The notes under the pieces are model-generated. The model saw only the letters and a program-made list of their open reading frames with translations. It did not search any database and was not told the origin of the DNA. The position numbers and the translations under genes were made by a program. 45,049 bases of DNA from Planctomycetota bacterium (lineage in GTDB: Bacteria > Planctomycetota > Phycisphaerae > Phycisphaerales > SM1A02), in the NCBI GenBank assembly GCA_003671075.1, contig QWPT01000013.1, forward strand, positions 1-45,049. Reading direction: 5' to 3'. Below are positions 35,601 to 43,765 of this stretch, piece after piece (the first letter of the stretch is position 1; every line of letters begins with the position of its first letter).

Positions 35601-36296
35601 TTAGTGGGAAGGGCTGTTTGCGTCGGTCGATGCCGCGGGAAGAGTCGCGAGCAGGAGCTCGATGCGGCGCGGTTTGCAGGAAATCTCGCGCAGTTCCACC
35701 CGGCGGCCGTCGGCAAGGCGGATCTGCGCGGGGCCGGCGGCGAGCTGATCGAGGCTGCCGCGCAGAATCGCTGCAAGTGCGTAAGCCACTCCCGGAATCG
35801 GCAGCCGACCGATGCGGGCGAAGCCGATGTCGAGTCGAAGCCGGCCATCGGAAAGCTGCGGCGCAACGGGAAGCGAGATGACCGCCGCCCCGCTCGCGCG
35901 CACCGAGTCCTCGATGATCAGCGCCCCCTCGATCGAGGCGAGGCGGATCGTGCAGGCGGGCGCAAGTTCGGCGAGTTCGGGATCGTGCTCGATCCACTTG
36001 GGAAGCCGCGTGGCCAGCCACGAGTTGATGTCGGTGGGGTCGATGGCGACGGCCCATTCCTCCTCCGCCGGACGAATCTTGGTGATCGCTGCCACGAGGG
36101 CTTGCTCAAAAGCTTCGCCGCGGGCGACCGGATCTTCAGGAAGCCCGGCGCGGGCGACGGGAGGAAGCGCCGCAAGAAACAGCGCCGCGAACATCACCAC
36201 CGCGAGGGCGCCAACAACTTTGATCACGATGAGCACGCGCGAGGAGCGCGAGGAGCGCGGCTTGGCAGGAGAGCCGTTGGCGCGAAGTGCGCTCAC
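35601..36296 (-). CDS. Hypothetical membrane-anchored protein coupled to the ketosynthase pair
   Basis: A 231-residue protein I do not recognise. A basic N-terminus (Ser/Arg-rich) precedes a single transmembrane helix (about residues 21-46). The extracytoplasmic part contains an amphipathic stretch NSWLATRLPKWIEH and a beta-rich region that resembles lipid- or glycan-binding shapes without a clear family. The start is GTG at 36296 and overlaps the stop of the active ketosynthase gene (GTGA), so it is co-translated with the pair. This suggests a role with their product at the envelope. Confidence 0.7.
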   Translation of the reverse strand: MSALRANGSPAKPRSSRSSRVLIVIKVVGALAVVMFAALFLAALPPVARAGLPEDPVARGEAFEQALVAAITKIRPAEEEWAVAIDPTDINSWLATRLPKWIEHDPELAELAPACTIRLASIEGALIIEDSVRASGAAVISLPVAPQLSDGRLRLDIGFARIGRLPIPGVAYALAAILRGSLDQLAAGPAQIRLADGRRVELREISCKPRRIELLLATLPAASTDANSPSH

Positions 36297-37639
36297 GCGA
36301 ATCGCTTTACCACCAGCGTGTCGTTCTGTCCGCCGAAACCGAAGGAGTTCGAGAGGCAGATGTCGACCTTGGCTGCGCGCGCTGTGTTGGGCACATAGTC
36401 GAGGTCGAGGTCGGGGTCGGGCGTGTTGTAGTTGATGGTGGGCGGAAGCATGCCGTCGCGTATCGCGAGGATGCAGGTGATGAACTCAACCGCGCCGGCG
36501 GCGGCGATCAGATGGCCCATCATGCCCTTGATCGAACTCATCGGAATGTCCTTGGCATTGGCGCCAAAAACCCGCTTCACACCGCGGGTTTCGATGGAAT
36601 CGTTCTCCTTCGTGCCCGTGCCGTGCGCACTGATGTAGTCGATGGCGGCGCGACCATCGGCGCGGCGGGCGGCCGGATCGATGCCGGCCTGCTTGAGAGC
36701 AACGCCCATCGAAGCGGCGCCACCGCGGCCCTCGGGCTGAATGTCGGTGATGCGAAACGCGTCGGCGCTCGAGCCGTAGCCCGCAACTTCGGCGAGCACG
36801 GTTGCGCCGCGCGCACGGGCGTGCTCGAGACTTTCAATGACGATCATGCCCGAGCCTTCGCCCATGACAAAGCCGTCGCGGGTCGCGTCGAACGGACGCG
36901 AGGCCTTGGCGGGGTCGCCCTTCGAAGTCGAGAGTGCGGTGAGGCGGTTGAAGCCGGTCACACCGAGCACATGAATCATGGTGTGGGTGCCGCCGGAAAT
37001 CATCACATCAGCATCGCCGCGCTGGATGAGCGAGTAGGCCTCGCCGATCGCTTGCGTGCTGGCCGCGCAGGCAGTGAGGCAGTTGAGCGCGGGGCCGCGC
37101 ACGCCAAACTCACGCGCGAGGTGCGCGAGCGGCATGTTGGGCTCCTGCTCGACCTCGCACATTTTCTCGAGAACCTCGTGCGCGCACTTGGCCCACGCTA
37201 CGCCATCGACCTTCCTCTGCTCGGCGTTCCAACCGGCGAGATTGGCGGATGCGTAGTTGTCGAAATCAAGCACGCCTTCGCCAGCGCCGAGGTAAAGGCC
37301 GACGCGCTTGCGGTTCAGCGCGGCGTATCCATCGAGTCCCGACTGCTTCCACGCTTGGCACGCGGCGCCGAGGGCGAACTGCGAATTGAGGCCGGCGCTG
37401 GCGTGGACCTTCGCGTCCTTCACAAAGCGGTCGATGGAGTAATCGCGCACTTCCGCGCTGAAACTGGTGGGAAATGTGCGCGCGTCAAACCGAGTGGTCG
37501 GGCCCATGCCGCTTTCGGAGTTGAGCAGGCGCTTCCAAACACCGTTGATGTCGTGGCCGAGCGGCGTGATCCAACCCATGCCCGTAACGACGACGCGCTT
37601 CTGACCGTGCTGGTTGTTGGTGTTGGTGGCCATCGTCAT
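36293..37639 (-). CDS. Ketosynthase, active FabF/KS-alpha type
   Basis: A 448-residue 3-oxoacyl-ACP synthase of the KAS II/type II polyketide KS-alpha kind. All catalytic residues are present: Cys191 (NCLTACAAST), His339 (SAHGTGT), Lys371 and His376 (KGMMGHLIAAAG), and the C-terminal SNSFGFGGQN. It condenses malonyl-ACP with an acyl-ACP. Its ATG overlaps the stop of the upstream ketosynthase-like gene (ATGA), and its own stop overlaps the next start. The pairing with a partner that lacks catalytic residues is like KS-alpha/KS-beta (chain-length factor) pairs. Housekeeping FabF is possible, but no acyl carrier protein or fabD/fabG gene is nearby. Confidence 0.88.
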   Translation of the reverse strand: MTMATNTNNQHGQKRVVVTGMGWITPLGHDINGVWKRLLNSESGMGPTTRFDARTFPTSFSAEVRDYSIDRFVKDAKVHASAGLNSQFALGAACQAWKQSGLDGYAALNRKRVGLYLGAGEGVLDFDNYASANLAGWNAEQRKVDGVAWAKCAHEVLEKMCEVEQEPNMPLAHLAREFGVRGPALNCLTACAASTQAIGEAYSLIQRGDADVMISGGTHTMIHVLGVTGFNRLTALSTSKGDPAKASRPFDATRDGFVMGEGSGMIVIESLEHARARGATVLAEVAGYGSSADAFRITDIQPEGRGGAASMGVALKQAGIDPAARRADGRAAIDYISAHGTGTKENDSIETRGVKRVFGANAKDIPMSSIKGMMGHLIAAAGAVEFITCILAIRDGMLPPTINYNTPDPDLDLDYVPNTARAAKVDICLSNSFGFGGQNDTLVVKRFA

Positions 37640-39003
37640 GTTGAGGCTCGGGAAATCACGGCGGCGCTGTTCTGACCACCGAGGCTCGGCGTGCAGACGA
37701 GGATATTGCGCAGCGCGTGCGGCTGACTCGGCGCGGCCGAGGCCATGAGGCTGCCAGTGTTGGTCGAATTCAGACGCGCGGGAAGCCGCTGCTCGGTGAT
37801 GCATTTCACCGCGACGGCGACGGCGATGGTTCCGAAGCCAGCAACGGTGGCGCCGATGAAAGGCGCGAGGGCGATGATGGGCTTGGTGTTGATTTCGCCA
37901 GCGAACACGCGGGTGAGGGCGTTGGCCTCGAGTGCGTCGAGCGCGGGCACGCCGCAGCCGTAGGGGATGATCGCGTCGATGTCGGAGGGCTTGAGGCCGG
38001 CATCGCGCAGCGCGGCTTCGATGGCATCGGCAAGCGATTCGCCGCTGGCGTCAGGCACGAGTCCGACGGTGTCTTCGCACCAACTCTGCGATGCGCCAGT
38101 TCCCGCGAGCAACGCGTGAATGCGGGCGCCGCGCGCTTTGGCGGTGTCCTCCGCCTCCAACACGAGAATTCCGCCGCCTTCGCCCACAAGAGTGCCGCTC
38201 GAGGACGGATCGAAGGGCTTGACCTTCTTGGTTGCGTCCTCGTCGATGGTGCAGTTCGCCAGCCGACCCGCCAGTTCCTGGCGCAGGTAGCCCATGAGGT
38301 TGATCTTGCTGTCGGCGCCGCCGGAAAGGCACACATCGGCGGCTCCGCGCTCGATCACCCGCTGCGATTCGGCAAGGGAAAGCCCGCTGGAAGCCTCGTT
38401 GCAAGTGATGGTGTTCGACGGGCCCTGGCAGTCGTGGATGATCGTGACATGGCACGCGAGCATGTTGGGCAGATACTTGAGCAGCCAAAGCGGCGTGAGC
38501 TCCTGCATGCCCTGCTGCCCCCAATGCCCGGGGTCGAACTTGCCCTCGGCTTGGCCGCCTGAACCAGAGGTCGAGCCGGAGGTCGCGCTGAAGGTCGAGG
38601 TGGCCAGCGCGGCGGTGAGTTCGTCGAGATCGGCGGCGATGAGACCGGCACCGATGTGGCAGCCGACGCGGTCGGGCGCGATGGTGGGCGGATGGTCGGC
38701 GTCGGTGCCGCGGGTGGAAAGGCCCGCGTCTTTGACGGCGGTGAGCGCGCCGCCGACGGCGATCTCGATGTCGCGGGCCATGACCTTGGTGGCCTTGCGG
38801 TAGCTCTTGGGAACGAGGTCCTTCACATCGTAAGTCGCGGGCAATTCGCCACCCGATGCGGCGCTAAAGCCGCGCGCGTCGAAGGCACGAATCGGCGCGA
38901 GCGCGGAACGACCTTCGCAGAGCGCCAGCCAGAGAGGTTCGATCCCAAGGCCGTGGGCCGAGACGGGACCAAGGCCGGTGATGACGACGCGTCGGCGTGA
39001 CAT
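37636..39003 (-). CDS. Ketosynthase-like protein lacking catalytic residues (KS-beta/chain-length-factor-like)
   Basis: A 455-residue thiolase-fold protein of the FabF family with every catalytic position changed. By ungapped alignment with FabF, the Cys is Glu203 (TITCNEASSG; a Cys lies two residues earlier), the first His is Tyr348 (IIPYGCG), and Lys and the second His are Ala380 and Ala385 (LAPFIGATVAGFG). The fold-defining parts remain (VVITGLGPVSAHG, GTLVGEGGGILVLE, SLGGQNSAAVISR). A Ser/Gly/Thr insertion lies at about 136-152. It precedes the active ketosynthase and overlaps it, so the two probably form a heterodimer. The ATG at 39003 has TATACT 9 bases upstream. Confidence 0.85.
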   Translation of the reverse strand: MSRRRVVITGLGPVSAHGLGIEPLWLALCEGRSALAPIRAFDARGFSAASGGELPATYDVKDLVPKSYRKATKVMARDIEIAVGGALTAVKDAGLSTRGTDADHPPTIAPDRVGCHIGAGLIAADLDELTAALATSTFSATSGSTSGSGGQAEGKFDPGHWGQQGMQELTPLWLLKYLPNMLACHVTIIHDCQGPSNTITCNEASSGLSLAESQRVIERGAADVCLSGGADSKINLMGYLRQELAGRLANCTIDEDATKKVKPFDPSSSGTLVGEGGGILVLEAEDTAKARGARIHALLAGTGASQSWCEDTVGLVPDASGESLADAIEAALRDAGLKPSDIDAIIPYGCGVPALDALEANALTRVFAGEINTKPIIALAPFIGATVAGFGTIAVAVAVKCITEQRLPARLNSTNTGSLMASAAPSQPHALRNILVCTPSLGGQNSAAVISRAST

Positions 39004-39012
39004 AGGGTCGGG

Positions 39013-39018
39013 AGTATA
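39013..39018 (-). promoter_or_regulatory. Candidate -10 box of the ketosynthase pair
   Basis: TATACT on the minus strand, 9 bases before the ATG at 39003, with the spacer CCCGACCCT. It would drive the pair and the coupled membrane protein. Confidence 0.55.
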
Positions 39019-39065
39019 GAGAATCGCACATGACGCGCGACTGACGCGCGACTGCTTGGCGCGGC

Positions 39066-39141
39066 GTCAACTACGCGGCGCGACTTCAACCACGCGGCGC
39101 GGCGTCAACCACGCGGCGCGGCGTCAACCACGCGGCGCGGC
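39066..39141. repeat. 19-bp tandem repeat over the end of the DAHP synthase gene
   Basis: Four units of 19 bases (39066, 39085, 39104, 39123), the first two with small changes. The last unit on the plus strand contains the DAHP synthase stop (39124-39126) and its final codons; the others lie in the gap to the ketosynthase gene. Confidence 0.9.
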
Positions 39142-40482
39142 GCGGCGAGCGATCAGCATCGCCAGCTCGAGCGCCTGCTCGTAGTTGAGGCGCGGATCGA
39201 CCTGCGAGCGGTAGGCTCGCGAGAGATCGTCGTCGAGCAGACCGCGCGCTCCGCCCGTGCATTCGGTGACATCCTCGCCAGTGAGTTCGACATGCACACC
39301 CGCCAACACCGAACCCTCGGCGCGATGCACCTCGAAGGCTTGTTCGACTTCGGCGAGAATATGGCCGAATTTGCGGGTCTTTACGCTCTTTCCCGCCCAA
39401 GGCCCGCCCGTCGGCACCACGGTTTCGGTGTTTCCGTGCATTGGATCGCAGACCCAGACCACTGGCAGTCCCGCCTCGCGTACCGCGCGCAGCAGCGGAG
39501 GCAGGCCGCGGCCGATGGCGTGCGCGCCGAAGCGTGAAACCAAGACAACGCGGCCGGGCTCGCGCTCGGGCGAGAGCGCGTCGATGGTGCGCAAGAGCCC
39601 GTCGGCGCTGGTGTCGGGGCCGACCTTCACACCAACCGGATTGCGGATTCCTCGACAAAACTCCACATGCGCGCCATCAACGGCATTGGTGCGCATGCCG
39701 ATCCACGGCAGATGCGTCGACAGGTTGAACCAACCTTCACGACGCGGAACCTGCCGAGTGAGCGCGGATTCGTAGTCGAGCAGCAGCAACTCATGGCTGG
39801 TGTAAAAATCCACCCGCTGCATCTGCGCGATGGTTGCGCCCGCGAGCGACTCCATAAAACGCAGGCTTTCGCCGATGGAATCGACCATTTTCTGATACTC
39901 GGCCGCCAGCGGTGAATGCACAACAAAGGAGAGATCCCATTTCTCGGGATGATGCAGATCGGCGAAGCCACCATCGACAAGCGCGCGGACGAAGTTGAGG
40001 GTGAGCGCGCTGCGCTCGTAGCCACGCAGCAGCAGCATCGGATCGGGCGTGCGCGATTCGCGCGTGAAATCAGGGCGATTCACATTGTCGCCGCGAAAGC
40101 TCGGCAACTCGACGCCATCGCGCACTTCGTTTGCGGTGCTCCGCGGCTTGGCGTATTGCCCTGCAAAGCGGCCGATTCGGGTGATGCGCTTGCGGGTGCC
40201 GTGCACAAGCACGAGGCTCATCTGCAGCAGGATCTTGAGCTTGGCGGCGATGGCGGCCGAATTGCAATCAGCGAAATTCTCCGCACAATCGCCGCCCCAG
40301 AGGATGAAGCGTTCGCCGCGCGCCGCCTCGGCAAGCTGCAACTTCAGCGACTCGATTTCATAACTGGTGACCAACGGTGGCAGCGATGCAAGCTCGGCAA
40401 GCGTGCGCTCGAGCATCGCCGCGTCGGGATAGACGGGCTGCTGCACACTCGGGAACGACTTCCAGCTTTGCGGAGACCACAT
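39124..40482 (-). CDS. aroF: Class II 3-deoxy-7-phosphoheptulonate synthase (DAHP synthase)
   Basis: First enzyme of the shikimate pathway, joining phosphoenolpyruvate and erythrose 4-phosphate; 452 residues. It is the class II (plant/actinobacterial) type: it opens with QQPVYPDAAMLERTLAEL, followed by WGGDCAENFAD, GTRKRITRIGRFAGQYAKPR, MLLLRGYERSALTLNFVRAL and VWVCDPMHGNTE, and ends near the ECTGGARGLLD segment. The ATG at 40482 has TATTCT 8 bases upstream; longer versions run into the tRNA gene. The last residues (AAPRG) come from a 19-bp tandem repeat. The gene symbol is by function; class II genes are named variously. Confidence 0.93.
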   Translation of the reverse strand: MWSPQSWKSFPSVQQPVYPDAAMLERTLAELASLPPLVTSYEIESLKLQLAEAARGERFILWGGDCAENFADCNSAAIAAKLKILLQMSLVLVHGTRKRITRIGRFAGQYAKPRSTANEVRDGVELPSFRGDNVNRPDFTRESRTPDPMLLLRGYERSALTLNFVRALVDGGFADLHHPEKWDLSFVVHSPLAAEYQKMVDSIGESLRFMESLAGATIAQMQRVDFYTSHELLLLDYESALTRQVPRREGWFNLSTHLPWIGMRTNAVDGAHVEFCRGIRNPVGVKVGPDTSADGLLRTIDALSPEREPGRVVLVSRFGAHAIGRGLPPLLRAVREAGLPVVWVCDPMHGNTETVVPTGGPWAGKSVKTRKFGHILAEVEQAFEVHRAEGSVLAGVHVELTGEDVTECTGGARGLLDDDLSRAYRSQVDPRLNYEQALELAMLIARRAAPRG

Positions 40483-40490
40483 GGGGTGAG

Positions 40491-40496
40491 AGAATA
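40491..40496 (-). promoter_or_regulatory. Candidate -10 box of the DAHP synthase gene
   Basis: TATTCT on the minus strand, 8 bases before the ATG at 40482, without a Shine-Dalgarno sequence. It lies downstream of the tRNA gene on the same strand. Confidence 0.5.
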
Positions 40497-40556
40497 GAGA
40501 ATGGAAAACGGAAAGTGGACCGAGCCGTTGACCATTCCCGATTCTCTCGCTGCCAA

Positions 40557-40639
40557 TGCGGGCGACAGGACTTGAACCTGCACAGGTGTTACCCCACGGG
40601 AACCTAAATCCCGCGCGTCTGCCATTCCGCCACGCCCGC
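40557..40639 (-). tRNA. tRNA-Leu(UAG)
   Basis: Reading the minus strand: acceptor stem GCGGGCG pairs with CGCCCGC over 7 bp, discriminator A. The D-arm has GGAATGGCAGACGC. The anticodon stem CGGGA/TCCCG holds the loop TTTAGGT, so the anticodon is TAG and the codon is CUA. A variable arm (TGGGGTAACACC) and a T-loop GTTCAAGTC follow. The long variable arm is as expected for Leu. The 3' CCA is not encoded. Confidence 0.96.
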
Positions 40640-40649
40640 GGAGGGCGAG

Positions 40650-40655
40650 ATTGTA
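40650..40655 (-). promoter_or_regulatory. Candidate -10 box of tRNA-Leu
   Basis: TACAAT on the minus strand, 10 bases before the mature tRNA 5' end. A good -35 hexamer is not seen. Confidence 0.5.
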
Positions 40656-40742
40656 CGAATTTCCGCCTTCGAGCCGATCCAACCCAAAATGGCGGCGCTC
40701 GACCTCCTTCGAGCGCAGGCCTTGGCCTACGACGATCGCCCG

Positions 40743-41372
40743 ATGAAGACCTTCTTCCAATTCGCCTCGAACGCCGTGCCTCTGCTGGCAAGACTCCTAC
40801 TTTGCCTAGCGTTTTTGCCCTCGGGCTGGCACCACGCGATGAACTGGACCGAGTTCCAGGGCACCGAAGCCCAGCGCCTTCGGGAGTTGGGCGTGGCCTC
40901 GGCGGTGACCCATGTTGCCAACGAAACCACGGTGCAATTGAAGGGGGAGCCCCAGCCCACCTCGCCCACGGAGTTCACCGCGGTTCTGCAGGCGCGCTCG
41001 CTCCACGAGCTCACGCTCGAGTTCGACGCCAAGGGCATGCCTCGGCCGTTCATTGCGGCGTGGACGATCTCGGTGATTGAATTGCTCGGCGGCGCAATGC
41101 TGCTGATCGGGCTGTTCAGCCGGATTTGGGCCGCGGGAATCGCCTTCTGGGCCATCGCGCTTTTCGGGCTTTCTGGGCTGATACAGAACGGTTTGTGGAA
41201 CGACCTCTGGACCACCACCGCTGCAGCGCGCGCGAGCACGCTCGGACTGTTGACCATTGCGACGCTGGCGCTGGGAATCGTCTTCAAGGGCGCGGGATCG
41301 TTCAGCCTTGACGCCATGATCTTCCGCCGCGGCGCGGGCAAAGACGGCGGCGGCAAGAGCGACGGCAAGTAG
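40743..41372 (+). CDS. DoxX-like membrane protein
   Basis: A 209-residue protein with about four hydrophobic helices and the DoxX/DoxD layout: first helix LLARLLLCLAFLPSGWHH (about residues 14-31), a periplasmic loop of about 70 residues, second helix region ISVIELLGGAMLLIGLF, third AAGIAFWAIALFGLSG, and a last one GLLTIATLALGIVF. It ends in a charged Gly/Lys tail. DoxX proteins are linked to thiosulfate oxidation or redox stress in some bacteria, but most are uncharacterised. A TACGAC/GACGAT stretch at 40728-40736 may be its -10 region, though it is less clean than others. The ATG at 40743 is preferred over one at 40689, which would overlap it. Confidence 0.75.
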   Translation: MKTFFQFASNAVPLLARLLLCLAFLPSGWHHAMNWTEFQGTEAQRLRELGVASAVTHVANETTVQLKGEPQPTSPTEFTAVLQARSLHELTLEFDAKGMPRPFIAAWTISVIELLGGAMLLIGLFSRIWAAGIAFWAIALFGLSGLIQNGLWNDLWTTTAAARASTLGLLTIATLALGIVFKGAGSFSLDAMIFRRGAGKDGGGKSDGK

Positions 41373-41434
41373 AACGGACACTCGACGGCGTTGGGGAAGT
41401 CGGTGATGAGTGATCCGCTTGACCGTTGGGTCCA

Positions 41435-41440
41435 TACGAT
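41435..41440 (+). promoter_or_regulatory. Candidate -10 box of the VWA-ExbB-ExbD operon
   Basis: TACGAT ends 7 bases before the ATG at 41448. This decides between several in-frame starts (TTG 41391, ATG 41406, ATG 41439, ATG 41448). Confidence 0.45.
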
Positions 41441-41447
41441 GCGCGCC

Positions 41448-42584
41448 ATGACGCACGGGACCGCCAAACAGCGCACGCAGATGGGAAGCAGCCTCGGGGC
41501 GCGCTCCACGACGCGGGGTCGAGACGGCAAGGCGCGGCGAACGGCGGCGCGGGGCGTGCTGATTTCGCTGGTGGTTCACGGCGCGATTGCTGCGGCGATT
41601 CTCGGCACGGCGTGGGGCGTGGCTGGCGTTGCGGGCATGGGCAGGAACACTGCTCCCGTGGTCTTCACCGCTGACTTCTTCGATCCTGCGCCGAGTTTGC
41701 CGCAGGATCCGCGCGCGCGATCGGTCGCTGCTGCTGAAACTCCGCCGCAAACATCAGTAGACGAGATCCCTCCAGACGAAACCTCCCGCGACCTTGCCGC
41801 GCGGCTGCGTGAGCTTGAACTTTCCAGCACGCACAATCCTGAATTGGACGCTTTGGCGCGGCGCTTCGGCGCCCTCAGCGGGAAGGCGGGTGGGAAGGTG
41901 GACGCGAGTGGTGGCGCGAACGGTGGCGCGAACGAGGATCTAGGCGCGCTCAACGCCTCCCCCGCTTCTGGCGCGCGCGTCGGCGCCAGTTTCGCTGGAC
42001 TTGTCGCCGGCAACGCCACCAAGGTCGCCTATGTCATCGATGCCTCGGGCTCGATGATCGGCAGCTTTCCCGCCATGATCGACGAGGTCGAGCGATCGCT
42101 CATGCGCCTCGAGCCAACGCAGTCGTTCAGCGTTGTCTGCTTCCGCAAAGACGGCGCGCTTGCGTTCGGCGGCGAGGCGGCGTTGCGGCCGGCGAGCAAG
42201 GCTGCGCGTGTGGCGGCGGTGCGTTGGCTGCGCGAAACGGTGGTTCCCGCAGGCAGGTCGAGTCCGTTGCAGGCGTTGGCGATGGCGCTGGCAACGGGCG
42301 CAAACTGCGTCTTTCTGCTTTCAACGACGGTGACGGGCCCGAGTAGCCACGAACTCGACCGCGCATCGATGTTGGCGTTACTCGACCGCATCAATCCGCG
42401 CGACGGCGATGGCGGCCCGAGGCGTGCAACCATCCAGTGCATCCAATTTCTCGAACCTGACCCAGGCCAAACTCTGCAGGCAATCGCCGCTGAGCATTTC
42501 GGCGAAGGCGGCTATCGCTTCATTCCCCGCAGCGCGACTTCGCTCGACGCGGCCAACACACCAAACGACGGAGCTCGGCGATGA
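41448..42584 (+). CDS. TonB-like anchored protein with a periplasmic von Willebrand A domain
   Basis: A 378-residue protein. A basic cytoplasmic N-terminus (about 35 residues, many Arg/Lys) leads to a transmembrane helix reading LISLVVHGAIAAAILG (about 37-52). The Ser-x3-His-Gly-Ala spacing is that of the TonB anchor (S16/H20), which contacts ExbB/ExbD. After the helix come a Pro/Asp-rich stretch and a linker, then a VWA domain from about 190 with the metal site DASGS (198-202). The end of the domain lacks the usual TDG motif (LLSTTVTGP). It overlaps the ExbB gene by ATGA, so it appears to be the energised partner in place of TonB or TolA. Its periplasmic target is unknown. Confidence 0.78.
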   Translation: MTHGTAKQRTQMGSSLGARSTTRGRDGKARRTAARGVLISLVVHGAIAAAILGTAWGVAGVAGMGRNTAPVVFTADFFDPAPSLPQDPRARSVAAAETPPQTSVDEIPPDETSRDLAARLRELELSSTHNPELDALARRFGALSGKAGGKVDASGGANGGANEDLGALNASPASGARVGASFAGLVAGNATKVAYVIDASGSMIGSFPAMIDEVERSLMRLEPTQSFSVVCFRKDGALAFGGEAALRPASKAARVAAVRWLRETVVPAGRSSPLQALAMALATGANCVFLLSTTVTGPSSHELDRASMLALLDRINPRDGDGGPRRATIQCIQFLEPDPGQTLQAIAAEHFGEGGYRFIPRSATSLDAANTPNDGARR

Positions 42585-43240
42585 ACGGCAGCATCTTTTT
42601 CTACTCGCTCAACGGTAATGGATCGTTCGAATGGATCGGCAGCATGATGATTTGGCTGCTGCTGCTGCTGTCGGTGGCGAATGTGGTGTTGATCATCATC
42701 GGCGCCAACGAGAATGCGCGGAGATCGCAGTTGCCCGACCGTGCGGCCATCGACATGAGCGAGTTGATTTCCGCGGGGCGATATCAGGATGCAATCAAGC
42801 GAGCGGCCGCCGGCGAAGACGACTTCTCCCGCATTCTCTCGCGCGGACTCGAGCACGCGCCTGATGGCGTCGAGGCGATGACGCACGCGGCCGAGCAGAC
42901 TGCCGACGATCTGCTTGCGGCGCGATTGCGCGGACTTGAGCGACTGAATGTGCTTGGTCAGGTCGCGCCCATGATTGGACTTTTCGGCACGGTGTACGGA
43001 ATGATCGTTGCCTTTCAGACCATCGCTTCAACTGGCGGCGCCGCTGATCCAGCGATGCTCGCTGGTGGAATCGGCACTGCATTGGTGACCACATTTTGGG
43101 GATTGCTCATCGCCATTCCCGCAACCAGCGCCTACGCGTTGCTGCGCAATCGCACCATCGCCATCTCCGACCAAGCGCTCGCACAGGTCGACGATCTGCT
43201 TGCGATGTTCCGACCGAAGCAAGACGCGGGCAACAAGTAA
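42581..43240 (+). CDS. ExbB/TolQ/MotA-family proton channel subunit
   Basis: A 219-residue protein with three transmembrane helices: about 19-40, then a cytoplasmic region (about 45-120), then 125-146 and 160-185. The last two carry the family signatures APMIGLFGTVYGMI and GIGTALVTTFWGLLIAIP. In ExbB/TolQ complexes a pentamer forms around two ExbD/TolR chains and uses the proton gradient to drive a periplasmic partner. The start overlaps the upstream VWA gene stop (ATGA), and the next gene begins right after the stop. Confidence 0.88.
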   Translation: MNGSIFFYSLNGNGSFEWIGSMMIWLLLLLSVANVVLIIIGANENARRSQLPDRAAIDMSELISAGRYQDAIKRAAAGEDDFSRILSRGLEHAPDGVEAMTHAAEQTADDLLAARLRGLERLNVLGQVAPMIGLFGTVYGMIVAFQTIASTGGAADPAMLAGGIGTALVTTFWGLLIAIPATSAYALLRNRTIAISDQALAQVDDLLAMFRPKQDAGNK

Positions 43241-43765
43241 ATGGCGCGGCGGCGAGGGCACTTTCCCAACGCGGAAGTCGAGGCGAACCTCACGCCGATG
43301 ATCGATGTCTCGTTTTTGTTAATCATTTTCTTTGTGTTAGTCTCGCGCATTGGCGACGCTGAGCAGGCGGAACTTGCGGTGCCGATGGTGCGCGCAGGTG
43401 CGGCGGTGCGCGCTGAGGACGACGGGCGCGTGGTGCTGAATGTTGTTCCCGGCGTCGACGGCGCGAGTGCGGGATATCAGCTTGGCTCGACGATGTTCGA
43501 AGCGACGCCCGCGGGAATCGCCGAAATGGCCGAGGCGATTGCTGAGGGTTACCGCAGGAATTCGAACCTTGCGGTGCGACTGCGCGCTGATCGCTCCACG
43601 CGCTACCAATGGGTTGAACCGGCGATGCGCGCGGTTTCAACGGCGGCGCGTTTGGCTGGCGGCGGCGCGCTGCCACGACTTGATCTCGTGGTGGAAGAGC
43701 GCATCGAGCCGCTGGAAACGGGCACAAACAAGGCAAGTGGCGGAGGCTCGCGCAATGGCTCGTGA
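43241..43765 (+). CDS. ExbD/TolR-family protein 1
   Basis: A 174-residue protein. A short cytoplasmic N-terminus, the conserved NLTPMIDVSFLLIIFFVL helix with proton-carrying Asp22, then a periplasmic domain ending in a Gly/Ser-rich tail. Two TTA codons and several AT-rich codons cluster in the helix, which is unusual next to the GC-rich surroundings. It starts directly after the ExbB stop with no gap and overlaps the next ExbD gene by 11 bases. Confidence 0.88.
   Translation: MARRRGHFPNAEVEANLTPMIDVSFLLIIFFVLVSRIGDAEQAELAVPMVRAGAAVRAEDDGRVVLNVVPGVDGASAGYQLGSTMFEATPAGIAEMAEAIAEGYRRNSNLAVRLRADRSTRYQWVEPAMRAVSTAARLAGGGALPRLDLVVEERIEPLETGTNKASGGGSRNGS

Noticed and set aside
34368-36398. A 676-codon open frame on the plus strand
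   Set aside because: It is antisense to nuoG and the next gene, both of which are well supported.
39066-39141. 19-bp repeats as an iteron origin or CRISPR
   Set aside because: The units are head-to-tail without spacers, overlap a coding end, and no replication initiator gene is near.
40557-40639. tRNA-Leu as an integration site
   Set aside because: No integrase gene, direct repeat of the tRNA 3' end or block of foreign genes is visible on either side.
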